Source: Candidatus Kouleothrix ribensis (GTDB lineage Bacteria > Chloroflexota > Chloroflexia > Chloroflexales > Roseiflexaceae). Taken from it: a stretch of DNA of 64,000 nt. Positions within the stretch are counted from its first letter, which is position 1; the number at the start of each line of letters is the position of its first letter. The DNA lies in NCBI GenBank assembly GCA_016722075.1, contig JADKGW010000001.1, positions 3,968,001 to 4,032,000 of the forward strand, given 5' to 3'. Under the pieces are notes generated by a model. That model was given only the letters and a program-made list of their open reading frames with translations. It had not been told where the DNA came from and did not search any database. Positions 53,260-63,395 of this stretch are shown here, in pieces. The position numbers were made by a program, and so were the translations under genes.

Positions 53260-54279
53260 TCAATTCCTTGCCTGCAGCCCGGCCGACTGCGAGGGGGCGC
53301 TTTGCCAGCGGCGCAGCCGTTCGCGGTAGAAGGCCATCCGCGCGGCGACCAGCCCGCTGCCGATATAGGCGCTGCCGATGATCGCAATGATCACGCCAAC
53401 CCTCGAGTTGACCAGCGAGTGCCAGATCACGCCACTGCCCAGCCTGATGATCAGCGAGAGCAGCAGAAAGCCCAGCGTCGCCCAGATATTCCGCCGCACC
53501 ACATTAAAGCTGGCGTAGATCGCGCGCAACGGCCCCAGCCCGCTCATCACGATCGCCTCGCGCATGAACCCGATGTAGATGCTGACCCACACCCCAACCC
53601 AATAGAGCAGAAACAGCGCGAGCAAGCCGAGCGTCTGATTTAGATACAGCAGCAGCGTTACGAGGAACAGCAGCGGCAGCCCGAGCGCCAGCCCCGCGCC
53701 GGCCACGATCCCAAGCGCCGACAGGATCACGAGGCCGATCTTGGGTGTGTGCCGTAACGCCAGCACCAGCGACCAGTCGCGCCGCACGGCGCCGCCCACC
53801 TGGCTCAGAAACACCGCGCTGAGCACCAATGCACACGCGTTGAGCACAAGAATGCTTACCAGCGCGCCGCCCACGGAGCTGACCGCGATCGTATCGGCGC
53901 GCTGGCTATTGATCGGCTGGAGCACCTCGGGGATGGCCGGCAGCCCGCCGGCCGTTTCAAGCGCGCCGACCACGTACAGGTGCAGGGTTGGCACGTAGTT
54001 CAGTAGCGCGAGCTGCTGGCGCAGGTCGACGCCGCCGGTGGCGAGCAGCTGATCATACATCAGCTGGATGTCTTCTTGATCGGCTAGTGCCGGCTGAGCG
54101 CGCTTGAGTGTGTCGATTGCGCTGGTGACGAGCGGGCCAAGCGATAGCTGCGGGCCGAACCAGAGGTATAGGTTGAGCAGCACCGGGATAAGTATGATCC
54201 ATGGCCGCCGGTTGATCGCAGCATAGCCCTCGCTGATCGAGTCGATCAACGTCGCATTTTGGGGCTTCGGAATGGTCAA
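53260..54279 (-). CDS. Polytopic membrane protein, function unknown
   Basis: 339 residues. About six membrane helices: an N-terminal one after RRPWIILIPVLLNLYLWFGP, a long extracytoplasmic loop (about 50-130), then VSILVLNACALVLSAVFLSQ, LVILSALGIVAGAGLALGLP, two closely spaced helices around LGLLALFLLYWVGVWVSIYI, and IWATLGFLLLSLIIRLGSGV. The pattern resembles uncharacterised DUF-type membrane proteins of Chloroflexota. AAGGAG lies 13 bases before the ATG and a TGCTATAAT promoter is just upstream. No neighbour suggests a role. Confidence 0.75.
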   Translation of the reverse strand: MTIPKPQNATLIDSISEGYAAINRRPWIILIPVLLNLYLWFGPQLSLGPLVTSAIDTLKRAQPALADQEDIQLMYDQLLATGGVDLRQQLALLNYVPTLHLYVVGALETAGGLPAIPEVLQPINSQRADTIAVSSVGGALVSILVLNACALVLSAVFLSQVGGAVRRDWSLVLALRHTPKIGLVILSALGIVAGAGLALGLPLLFLVTLLLYLNQTLGLLALFLLYWVGVWVSIYIGFMREAIVMSGLGPLRAIYASFNVVRRNIWATLGFLLLSLIIRLGSGVIWHSLVNSRVGVIIAIIGSAYIGSGLVAARMAFYRERLRRWQSAPSQSAGLQARN

Positions 54280-54302
54280 AGCGCGTCTCCTTTAGCCTTG
54301 GT

Positions 54303-54311
54303 ATTATAGCA
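54303..54311 (-). promoter_or_regulatory. Extended -10 of the membrane-protein gene
   Basis: TGCTATAAT on the minus strand (TATAAT at 54303-54308), 24 bp before the ATG at 54279. Confidence 0.5.
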
Positions 54312-54680
54312 TACTTTGGGGTAGAGCGGAAGTAAATCAGCATGGGCGTGCTAATTGCGATACCGCGATTCCAGCACGATCGCCACACGATCAGCCGGCC
54401 AAAGCGCTGCCAGCGGTCGCACGCACCAGAGCGATCAGGCGCTCTTGCGATTTATCGTGCTAGGGCATGGGGCAAATCCTGCGGTTTCTGCCTGGCAGTT
54501 CAGGCGGTGGGGCGCAGCGCGCCACGAGCGGCTTTGCGGGCGCAGCAAAGCCAGCCCACGATCACCGTTCGCTCGCCGCAGCGCGGGCGGCGAGCGAACC
54601 AGAAGCTTCGTATGGAAGGCCGTTAGCGCTCCAGATGCCCTAAAATACAGCTGCTAACAGTAGCGCGCATACCACGCTCG
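54312..54680. other. Intergenic region with hairpin
   Basis: No gene was recognised. The only clear structure is a perfect 12-bp inverted repeat GTTCGCTCGCCG/CGGCGAGCGAAC at 54567-54599, which could help terminate the reductase gene on the minus strand. Confidence 0.5.
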
Positions 54681-55670
54681 TCAGGCCTGGCTCACATCCA
54701 CCACCACGCGCCCGCGCACCTGGCCATCGACGATCGCCGCGCTGAGCGCGGGCAGATCGCGCAGCGCCGCAGCGCTGACAATCTGGTCGAGCATGTCGGC
54801 CGGCAGATCGCGCGCCAGCCGCTCCCAGGCGGCGCGCCGGCGCGGCTGCGGGCATAGCACCGAGTCGATGCCGAGCAGGCCAACCCCGCGCAGAATGAAC
54901 GGGAACACGCTGGTGTTGAGCTCGACGCCGCCGGCGTTACCGCAGGCCGCCACGCCGGCGCCATAGGCCGCCTGGCGCAGGGCCGCCGCCAGCGTGGCAC
55001 CGCCGACCGTGTCGACCACCCCGGCCCAGCGCTCGCTCTCGAGCGGGCGGCCCTCGGCCGCGAGCCGGCCGATCACCTCGGCGGCGCCCAGCCCACGCAG
55101 GTAGGCGGCCTCGGCCGCGCGCCCGGTCGAGGCCACCACGGTGTGGCCGGCGCGGGCCAGCAATGCCACCGCGATGCTGCCCACACCGCCAGCCGCGCCG
55201 GTGACCAGCACCGGGCCGCCGGGCGCCAGCCCGCGCTGCTCGAGCGCCAGTACCGCCAGCATAGCCGTGAAGCCCGCCGTGCCGATGCCCATGGCCTGGC
55301 GCGCGCTCAGCCCTGGCGGCAGCGGCACCAGCCACTCGCCCTTGACGCGCGCCTTCTGGGCCATGCCGCCCCAGTGGCGCTCGCCCACACCCCACCCGGT
55401 GAGCACCACCGCGTCGCCGGGCTGGTAGTCCGGGTGCTGCGACTGCTCGACCGTACCGGCGAAATCGATCCCCGGCACCATCGGGAACTGGCGGATGATC
55501 TTGCCGCGCCCGGTGATCGCCAGGCCGTCTTTGTAGTTCAGGCTGGAATACGCCACCGCCACCAGCACATCGCCGGCTGGCAGCGCGCTGACGCGCAGAT
55601 CCTGAACTGCGGCGTGTGTCTGGCCGTCGCGCTGCTCGAGTACAAGGGCCGCAAACGTATCGTCTGACAT
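54681..55670 (-). CDS. acuI: Zinc-independent MDR oxidoreductase, AcuI/YhdH type (acrylyl-CoA reductase-like)
   Basis: 329 residues from the ATG at 55670, chosen over 55676 because GGAG is seven bases upstream of it. Medium-chain dehydrogenase fold: AYSSLNYKDGLAITGRGKII and FPMVPGIDFAGTVEQS at the N-terminus, and dinucleotide motif VLVTGAAGGVGSIAVALLAR. VLTGWGVGERHWGGMAQKAR is typical of the YhdH/AcuI subgroup. The zinc-ligand cysteines of alcohol dehydrogenases are absent. By family it reduces acryloyl-CoA to propionyl-CoA with NADPH, or another enoyl substrate. Stand-alone gene with a TGCTATAAT promoter at 55723. Confidence 0.87.
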   Translation of the reverse strand: MSDDTFAALVLEQRDGQTHAAVQDLRVSALPAGDVLVAVAYSSLNYKDGLAITGRGKIIRQFPMVPGIDFAGTVEQSQHPDYQPGDAVVLTGWGVGERHWGGMAQKARVKGEWLVPLPPGLSARQAMGIGTAGFTAMLAVLALEQRGLAPGGPVLVTGAAGGVGSIAVALLARAGHTVVASTGRAAEAAYLRGLGAAEVIGRLAAEGRPLESERWAGVVDTVGGATLAAALRQAAYGAGVAACGNAGGVELNTSVFPFILRGVGLLGIDSVLCPQPRRRAAWERLARDLPADMLDQIVSAAALRDLPALSAAIVDGQVRGRVVVDVSQA

Positions 55671-55722
55671 ATGCATTCTCCGGCACTAGTGCGCTATAGG
55701 GGCATCGTTTCGGATGCGGTCG

Positions 55723-55731
55723 ATTATAGCA
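55723..55731 (-). promoter_or_regulatory. Extended -10 of the acuI-like gene
   Basis: TGCTATAAT on the minus strand, with TATAAT at 55723-55728, 53 bp upstream of the ATG at 55670. Confidence 0.5.
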
Positions 55732-55934
55732 GATTGCGTGGCGCACCGCCCGTACACGGGGCGCTGCGCCCCCGGCTTTTCCGGGGTGCTGCGCCCCCGG
55801 CTTTTCCGGGACGCTTCGCCCCCGGCCCCCAGCGTGGAGGCTTGCGGGGTGCTGCGCCCCCGGCTTTTCCGGGGCGCTGCGCCCCCGGCCCCCAGCGTGG
55901 AGGCTTGCGGGGCGCTTCGCCCCCGGCCCCCCGA

Positions 55935-55975
55935 TTAGGGGAACCGAGCCGGTTCCCCTAAAACCCCTCCGGCAA
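55935..55975. repeat. Dispersed 41-bp hairpin repeat, copy D
   Basis: Identical to copies B and E by eye. Confidence 0.85.
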
Positions 55976-56254
55976 CGGAGGCCATCCCAGCCTCAAGCAC
56001 ATCGACTCATGCCTTGTCCAACTGAATTCAGGCCTTATGCGAGCGATACACACGGCTGACAGCCTGCTATCGCCAATGATCGCTCGGGCTGCCCTGGGGC
56101 ATGCGCGCAGAACGGTGCGCATACGACAGCCTCAAATAGGGGGTCCGGGGTGCAACCCCGGCGGCGGGGTGCTGCGCCCCCGGCCCCCAGCGTGGAGGCT
56201 TGCGGGGTGCTGCGCCTCCGGCTTTTCCGGGGCGCTTCGCCCCCGGCCCCCCGA

Positions 56255-56295
56255 TTAGGGGAACCGAGCCGGTTCCCCTAAAACCCCTCCGGCAA
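56255..56295. repeat. Dispersed 41-bp hairpin repeat, copy E
   Basis: Exactly 320 bp after copy D, within the tandem duplication of the composite element. Confidence 0.85.
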
Positions 56296-56793
56296 CGGAG
56301 GCCATCCCAGCCTCAAGCACATCGACTCATGCCTTGTCCAACCGATTCAGGCCTTATGCGGGCGATACACACGGCTGACAGCCTGCTATCGCCAATGATC
56401 GCTCGGGCTGCCCTGGGGCATGCGCGCAGAACGGTGCGCATACGACAGCCTCAAATAGGGGGTCCGGGGTGCAACCCCGGCGGCGGGGTGCAGGGGCCGG
56501 CGGCGGCCCCTGCCGCGGGGCGCGGGGGCGCGTAGCCCCCGAACACCTGTGGCGCGCGGGGTACGGGGCGCGCAGCCCCCGAACACCTGTGGCGCGCGGG
56601 GCGCGGGGGCGCGTAGCCCCCGAACACCTGTGACGCGCGGGGCGCGGGGGCGCGTAGCCCCCGAACACCTGTGACGCGCGGGGCACGGGGGCGCGTAGCC
56701 CCCGAACACCTGTGACGCGCGGGGCACGGGGGCGCGCAGCCCCCGATCTGTGGTATCCTACCCTCGACATGCCACTTATCCCAAGGAGAACCT

Positions 56794-58959
<2,166 letters not shown>

Positions 58960-59135
58960 CGGCGACCTCGGCCTGCACAGGTCGGGTAGCCACGAGAGTG
59001 CTTCGCCTCTCCGAACCTCCCCATCAAAACCACGGTGGTGGGCCAGTAGGGCAGCGCGCAGGCCAACCATCCGAAGCCCTTCCAGCGCTGAGGCGGCTGT
59101 GGTACGATAGGTAAGGGAAACGTGACGGAGGGCCT

Positions 59136-59756
59136 ATGGACACCACAACTCTGCTGCTGATCGGCGCGGGCGCGCTGCTGGTGCTGGCGCTGGTAGGCCT
59201 GATGCTACGGCGCAGCTGGGGCGGCTCGCTCGACCGTATGGTGCCGCCGGGCGGCACACCTGTAGATGTGCGCTACCGCAACGCCACTGAGATCACCGCC
59301 GCCGAGCGTGCCGAGCTGCAGGCGATCCTCGATCGCGGCAGCCCGATCGAGGCGATCAAGCGCGTGCGCGAGCTGACCGGTCTGGGCCTGAAAGAGGCTA
59401 AAGATTTCGTCGACGCGCTGGCCGCACCCGCGCCGCTGCCAGGCGCACCCGCGCAGGGCGGCATGGAAGAGGTACACGCGCTCGCGGCCGCCGGTAACAA
59501 GCTCGGGGCGGTCAAGCGCGTGCGCGAGCTGACCGGTCTGGGCCTGAAAGAGGCAAAAGATCTTGTCGACGCGCTGGCCGCACCCGCGCCGCTGCCGGGC
59601 GCCGCGCCGGCCGCACCCACACTTTCAGCCGCCGAGCGTGCCGAGCTGCAGGCGATCCTCGCTCGCGGCAACCCGATCGAGGCGATCAAGCGCGTGCGCG
59701 AGCTGACCGGCCTGGGCCTGAAAGAGGCAAAAGATCTTGTCGATCGCCTCGTCTAG
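59136..59756 (+). CDS. Membrane-anchored protein with three L7/L12 C-terminal-type modules
   Basis: 206 residues, GGAGG before the ATG. One transmembrane helix (LLLIGAGALLVLALVGLML) is followed by three copies of the L7/L12 C-terminal helix pair, each reading KRVRELTGLGLKEAKD(F/L)V at roughly residues 70-88, 127-145 and 187-205. The modules are joined by Ala/Pro linkers and two contain an ERAELQAIL helix. In ribosomes this module recruits translation GTPases. Here the membrane anchor suggests a different, unknown role. The end overlaps the M14 peptidase start by 20 bp, so the two are coupled. Confidence 0.85.
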   Translation: MDTTTLLLIGAGALLVLALVGLMLRRSWGGSLDRMVPPGGTPVDVRYRNATEITAAERAELQAILDRGSPIEAIKRVRELTGLGLKEAKDFVDALAAPAPLPGAPAQGGMEEVHALAAAGNKLGAVKRVRELTGLGLKEAKDLVDALAAPAPLPGAAPAAPTLSAAERAELQAILARGNPIEAIKRVRELTGLGLKEAKDLVDRLV

Positions 59757-61458
59757 GCGCGCGGCGGGAGCGCTGGTGCTCGTGCTGCTGGTGGCGCTCT
59801 GCGCGCCGCTGGCGCCTCGGCCAGCGCAGGCGGCTGGCCGCATACAGGTGCTGCGGGTGTACTTCCGCAGCCCGGCCGAGCGCGACCAGCTGCTGGCCAG
59901 GCTGGCTACCCCCGACCACGCTGTGCAGCCGGGCGGCTACCTGCTGGCGTATGGCGACGCCGCGCGGCTGGCCGAGCTGCGCGCAGCCGGCATTCGCGCC
60001 GAGATCGATCTGCCGCGCACGCGCGCCGAGCAGGCCGGCGCGGCGGCGGCGTTCTACCAGGGCTACCGGACGGTCGACCAGATCGGCGCCGGCATGGCTG
60101 CCGCAGCTGCCGTGCATCCGCAGATCGCCGAGCTGATCGATGCAGGCGACTCGTGGTGCAAGCAGCAGGGCGGCTGCACGCTGCCGTCGGGCCAGCAGGT
60201 TGCCGGCGACGATCTGCTGGCGCTGCATATCACCAACCGCAGCGTGCCAGGCCCCAAGCCAGTCTCGTTCTGGATCGCAGCGCACCACGCCCGCGAGCTG
60301 CACACCACCGAGATCGCACTACGCTACATCGACTGGCTGCTCGACCAGTATGGCCGCGACGCCGACGCCACCTGGATGGTCGACTATCTCGACATCTGGG
60401 TCATACCGCTGGGCAACCCCGACGCGCGCCGGCTGGTCGAGCTGGGTGGCGCAGCGCCCTACTGGCAGCGCAAGAACCTGAACGTAGCCAACAGCCTGCC
60501 GTGGAACGCGTGCTTCTGGCCGCCGACCCCATTCAACCAGGCCGGGGTCGACCTCAACCGCAACCACGATTTCCACTGGCGCAGCCTGCTGGGCGGCTGG
60601 GACAGCTGGGCGTGCGGGCAGACCTTCCCTGGCTCGGTCGAGCGCGGGCCGGCCTCCGAGCCTGAGATCCAGGGCTACACCGCGCTGGTCGGCACGCTGC
60701 TGGCCGATCTGCGTGGGCCGGGCGACGACGACCCGGCCCCGCTCACGACCCCTGGCACCTTCGTAAGCCTGCACAGCGGCACCAGCTGGATGCTCATCCC
60801 CTACGACTGGACGGGTAGCCCGTCGCCGAATCTGGCCGACCTGACCGCCGTGTGGGGCCGGGTGGCGCGGTGGGCGCCGGGCTGGCCGGCATGCCAGACT
60901 GGCCAGTGCTACGGGCTGGTAGCCGGCTCGGCCTCGGACTGGGCCTATGGCCGGTTTGGTGTGGCCGCCTCGATCTGGGAGATCGGCGAGTTCATGCCCG
61001 AGTATGCCCAGATCGACAGCTACTACTGGCCGTTTCTGCGCCCGATGATGCAATATACCACCCGCATCGCGCGCGCGCCGTATATCGAGGCGCGCGGCCC
61101 CGAGGCACGGCTGGGCACGCTGCCGGCGGTGGTGCCGGCCGGCTGGCCGCTGCCGCTGAGCGCAACGATCGACGATACGCTGAATGGCGACCAGCCGATC
61201 GCCGGCGCCGAGCTGTTCGTCGATACGCCGCCCTGGGCCGGCGGCACGCCGATCGCGCTTGCGCCGGCCGACGGCAGCTTCGACGCGCCGGCCGAGCTGG
61301 TGCGCGCGATGTTCGACGTATGCGCGCTGCCGGTGGGCCGGCACACGCTATTCGTGCGCGGCGTCGATGCGGGCGGCAACCGCGGCCCGGTGTTTGCCGG
61401 CTTCGCCGGGCGCTGCACCAGCGTGCCGCCGCTGTTCCTGCCGATCGCCGGGCCGTAG
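59737..61458 (+). CDS. Secreted M14-family zinc carboxypeptidase
   Basis: 573 residues from a TTG start that overlaps the preceding gene by 20 bp. The signal peptide ends near PRPAQAAG (about residue 32). Carboxypeptidase motifs: zinc ligands in AAHHARELHTTE (HxxE) and VSLHSG, substrate/Arg region GVDLNRNHDFHW, and catalytic Glu in SIWEIGEFMPEY. Residues about 445-560 form a beta-sandwich accessory domain. The C-terminus SVPPLFLPIAGP is a short hydrophobic tail like those ending other secreted proteins of this group. It likely trims peptides outside the cell. Translational coupling to the L7/L12-module protein links their expression. Confidence 0.88.
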   Translation: MSIASSRRAAGALVLVLLVALCAPLAPRPAQAAGRIQVLRVYFRSPAERDQLLARLATPDHAVQPGGYLLAYGDAARLAELRAAGIRAEIDLPRTRAEQAGAAAAFYQGYRTVDQIGAGMAAAAAVHPQIAELIDAGDSWCKQQGGCTLPSGQQVAGDDLLALHITNRSVPGPKPVSFWIAAHHARELHTTEIALRYIDWLLDQYGRDADATWMVDYLDIWVIPLGNPDARRLVELGGAAPYWQRKNLNVANSLPWNACFWPPTPFNQAGVDLNRNHDFHWRSLLGGWDSWACGQTFPGSVERGPASEPEIQGYTALVGTLLADLRGPGDDDPAPLTTPGTFVSLHSGTSWMLIPYDWTGSPSPNLADLTAVWGRVARWAPGWPACQTGQCYGLVAGSASDWAYGRFGVAASIWEIGEFMPEYAQIDSYYWPFLRPMMQYTTRIARAPYIEARGPEARLGTLPAVVPAGWPLPLSATIDDTLNGDQPIAGAELFVDTPPWAGGTPIALAPADGSFDAPAELVRAMFDVCALPVGRHTLFVRGVDAGGNRGPVFAGFAGRCTSVPPLFLPIAGP

Positions 61459-61588
61459 CTCAGTGCCAAGTTCTAAGTTTTGAGTTTGAGTTTTGAGTTT
61501 CGTATCCTGTCGCTGCGCGGTCGCCCACACGTTTGGTGGCATCTGCCTGCGGCGAAGCCAGGCCGACTTGCGCAGCCGCCGCTTTTTT

Positions 61589-61686
61589 GCCTTCGGCAGA
61601 GCGGTACTTCTTTCTATGTTCTGTTTTCCGCGCACAGTGCTGAAAACAGAACACAGAGAGTCGCGAGGTACCATGCTGCCGCAGGC
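61589..61686. repeat. Fold-back repeat of about 100 bp, copy 2
   Basis: Outer inverted repeats GCCTTCGGCAGAGCGGTACT and GGTACCATGCTGCCGCAGGC, and an inner perfect repeat GTTCTGTTTTC (61618-61628)/GAAAACAGAAC (61642-61652). Same ends as 29219-29321. The rest of 61459-61754 holds only AGTTTTGAGTTT direct repeats near 61470-61500. Confidence 0.7.
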
Positions 61687-61754
61687 TCATAGCTGCTGCA
61701 GGCAGATACTGGCGCTACGCGGGCCACCGCGTACCTGAAGTGAAAGGAAGCCCA

Positions 61755-62453
61755 ATGCAAGCGCTGCGCGCAACCAACGACACCTGCGGCGACGCCACCG
61801 GCGCGGTGGTGGTGATCGACGTGCTACGGGCGTTCACTACCGCCGCGTTCGCGCTGGCGGCCGGGGCTGCCGAGATCGTGCTGGCCGGCACCGTCGACGA
61901 GGCGCTGGCGCTGCGCGAGCGCTTCCCTGGCAGCCTGGTGATGGGCGAGGTCGGCGGCCTGCCGGTCGAGGGCTTCGACCTGAGCAACTCGCCGTCCGAG
62001 CTTGCCGGGCGCGACCTGGCCGGGCGGCGCATGATCCAGCGCACCAGCGCCGGCACCCAGGGCATGGTGCGCAGCCGCCAGGCCGATCTGCTGCTGGCCG
62101 GCAGCTTCGTGGTGGCCGGGGCGACCGCGCGCTACCTGCGGCGGCACGCGCCGCCGTGCGTCACCTATGTGGTCACCGGCGTCTACCCCGATTGGGACGG
62201 CGACGAGGATGCCGCCTGCGCCGACTACATGGCCGAGCTGGCGCGCTGCCGCGCGCCCGACCCCGTGCCCTACCTGCGCCGCGTGCGCGAGTCGTCGCCG
62301 GGGCAAACTTTCGCCGACCCGGCGCGTCCCGAGTTCCCGGCAGCCGACCTGGAGTGCGCCACCGATCTCGACCGCTTCGATTTCGCCATGCTGGTCGAGC
62401 GCCGCGACGGCCTGCTGATCATGCAGAAGGCGCCGGCCGGCGGCGCGCTCTAG
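61755..62453 (+). CDS. comB: 2-phosphosulfolactate phosphatase family protein
   Basis: 232 residues. The ATG at 61755 follows AAAGGAAG; an in-frame GTG at 61740 lies before that site. ComB-type motifs: AVVVIDVLRAFTTAAFALAA, LVMGEVGGLPVEGFDLSNSP, RTSAGTQGMVRS and FVVAGATARYLRR. It acts on 2-phospho-3-sulfolactate in coenzyme M/sulfolactate metabolism in archaea. In bacteria the family also occurs without that pathway, so the physiological substrate is uncertain. No other pathway genes are adjacent. Confidence 0.88.
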   Translation: MQALRATNDTCGDATGAVVVIDVLRAFTTAAFALAAGAAEIVLAGTVDEALALRERFPGSLVMGEVGGLPVEGFDLSNSPSELAGRDLAGRRMIQRTSAGTQGMVRSRQADLLLAGSFVVAGATARYLRRHAPPCVTYVVTGVYPDWDGDEDAACADYMAELARCRAPDPVPYLRRVRESSPGQTFADPARPEFPAADLECATDLDRFDFAMLVERRDGLLIMQKAPAGGAL

Positions 62454-62476
62454 CGCTGCGCCCGCAGGCTCAAAAG

Positions 62477-63142
62477 TTAATACTCAAAGCTCGCTAGCGC
62501 CTCGGGCAGCTCGGCCAGCGTGCTGATCCGCAGGTGCGCGCGCGCTGCGGCGGGGCTACCGGCCTGCAAGCAGGCCCACGGGCCGCGCAGCAGAAACACC
62601 GCCAGCATGCCCGCCGCCGCCGCCGGCGCCACGTCGTTGTCGGCCCGATCGCCGACGTACGCGATCCGCTCGGGCGGTGCGCCGGCCAGCGCGGCCATGC
62701 GCGCGAAGAACTCGGGCGCCGGCTTCTCGATGCCCCAGCCCGCCGACGAGGCGACATACTCGACCGGCAGGTTCATGGCCCGCAGCGCCTGCTCGGCCTC
62801 GGCCGGCTGGTTGCCAGCCAGCCCAACCCGGTAGCCGCGCCGGCGCAGCGCGGCCAGGCACGCCAGCGCGTCGGGGTAGAAATCGCGCGGCTCAAGCACA
62901 ACCGCCTGCCCGGCGGCCTGGCGCGCGGCCTGCTCGCGCACCAGGTCGATGCCCGGCCGCACGATCTCGAACACGCGCCGGTGATGCTCGCCGCGCGCGA
63001 TCACCCCGCCCAGCACGCCGAAGAACGTTAGCAGCGGCACACCCAGCCACTCGGCCCACCCCGCCCACAGGCGCGTCTCGTCCACCAGCGTCTCGCCCAC
63101 GTCGAAAAACACAACCTCAATAGCCATAGTAGGATCGTTCAT
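62477..63142 (-). CDS. HAD-superfamily hydrolase
   Basis: 221 residues from the ATG at 63142 (another in-frame ATG at 63127). HAD motifs: I as VVFFDVGETLVDE, where the usual DxDxT/V is DVGET (second Asp replaced by Gly), II as GLAGNQP, III Lys in GIEKPAPEFF and IV as AYVGDRADNDVAPA. The cap has a helical four-helix pattern. The second Asp of motif I normally acts as acid/base in phosphatases; with Gly there, a dehalogenase-like or altered activity is possible. Convergent with comB, 23 bp apart. Confidence 0.85.
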   Translation of the reverse strand: MNDPTMAIEVVFFDVGETLVDETRLWAGWAEWLGVPLLTFFGVLGGVIARGEHHRRVFEIVRPGIDLVREQAARQAAGQAVVLEPRDFYPDALACLAALRRRGYRVGLAGNQPAEAEQALRAMNLPVEYVASSAGWGIEKPAPEFFARMAALAGAPPERIAYVGDRADNDVAPAAAAGMLAVFLLRGPWACLQAGSPAAARAHLRISTLAELPEALASFEY

Positions 63143-63395
63143 GGTGGTTGCAACTTCCTTCAAGCCCACTCCTTACCCTTTTCAGGCATAGAATTTTTGC
63201 CCAGCACGCTGAGTCACGTGGATACCCCTCCCCCGTACCACCTCCCCTGCCAACAGCGGGAGCAAGCATTGGGAGCGGGGCGCAGGGGGGTGAGGGCCAA
63301 CATTGCAACCGCCATGTCTTTCGTCTTCGCCCACGCGCGGGCCGATCCTGTGGTAGTATCTGTGTGCCGCAAATATACGCGATGAAGGGGGAGCC

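Larger units (their letters stand above)
55740..56750. repeat. Largest composite repeat block (two tandem elements)
   Basis: Order: left-module cores (CGGGGCGCTGCGCCCCCGGC, CTTTTCC, CCCCCAGCGTGGAGGCTTGC), hairpin copy D, a spacer of about 180 bp and GGTCCGGGGTGCAACCCCGG. Left-module cores, hairpin copy E, the spacer and GGTCCGGGGTGCAACCCCGG then recur 320 bp later, followed by the full right module and five 41-42-bp units (GAACACCTGTGACGCGCGGG plus GCACGGGGGCGCGTAGCCCC; starts 56541, 56581, 56622, 56663, 56704). No gene is seen between 55677 and 56793. Confidence 0.85.
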
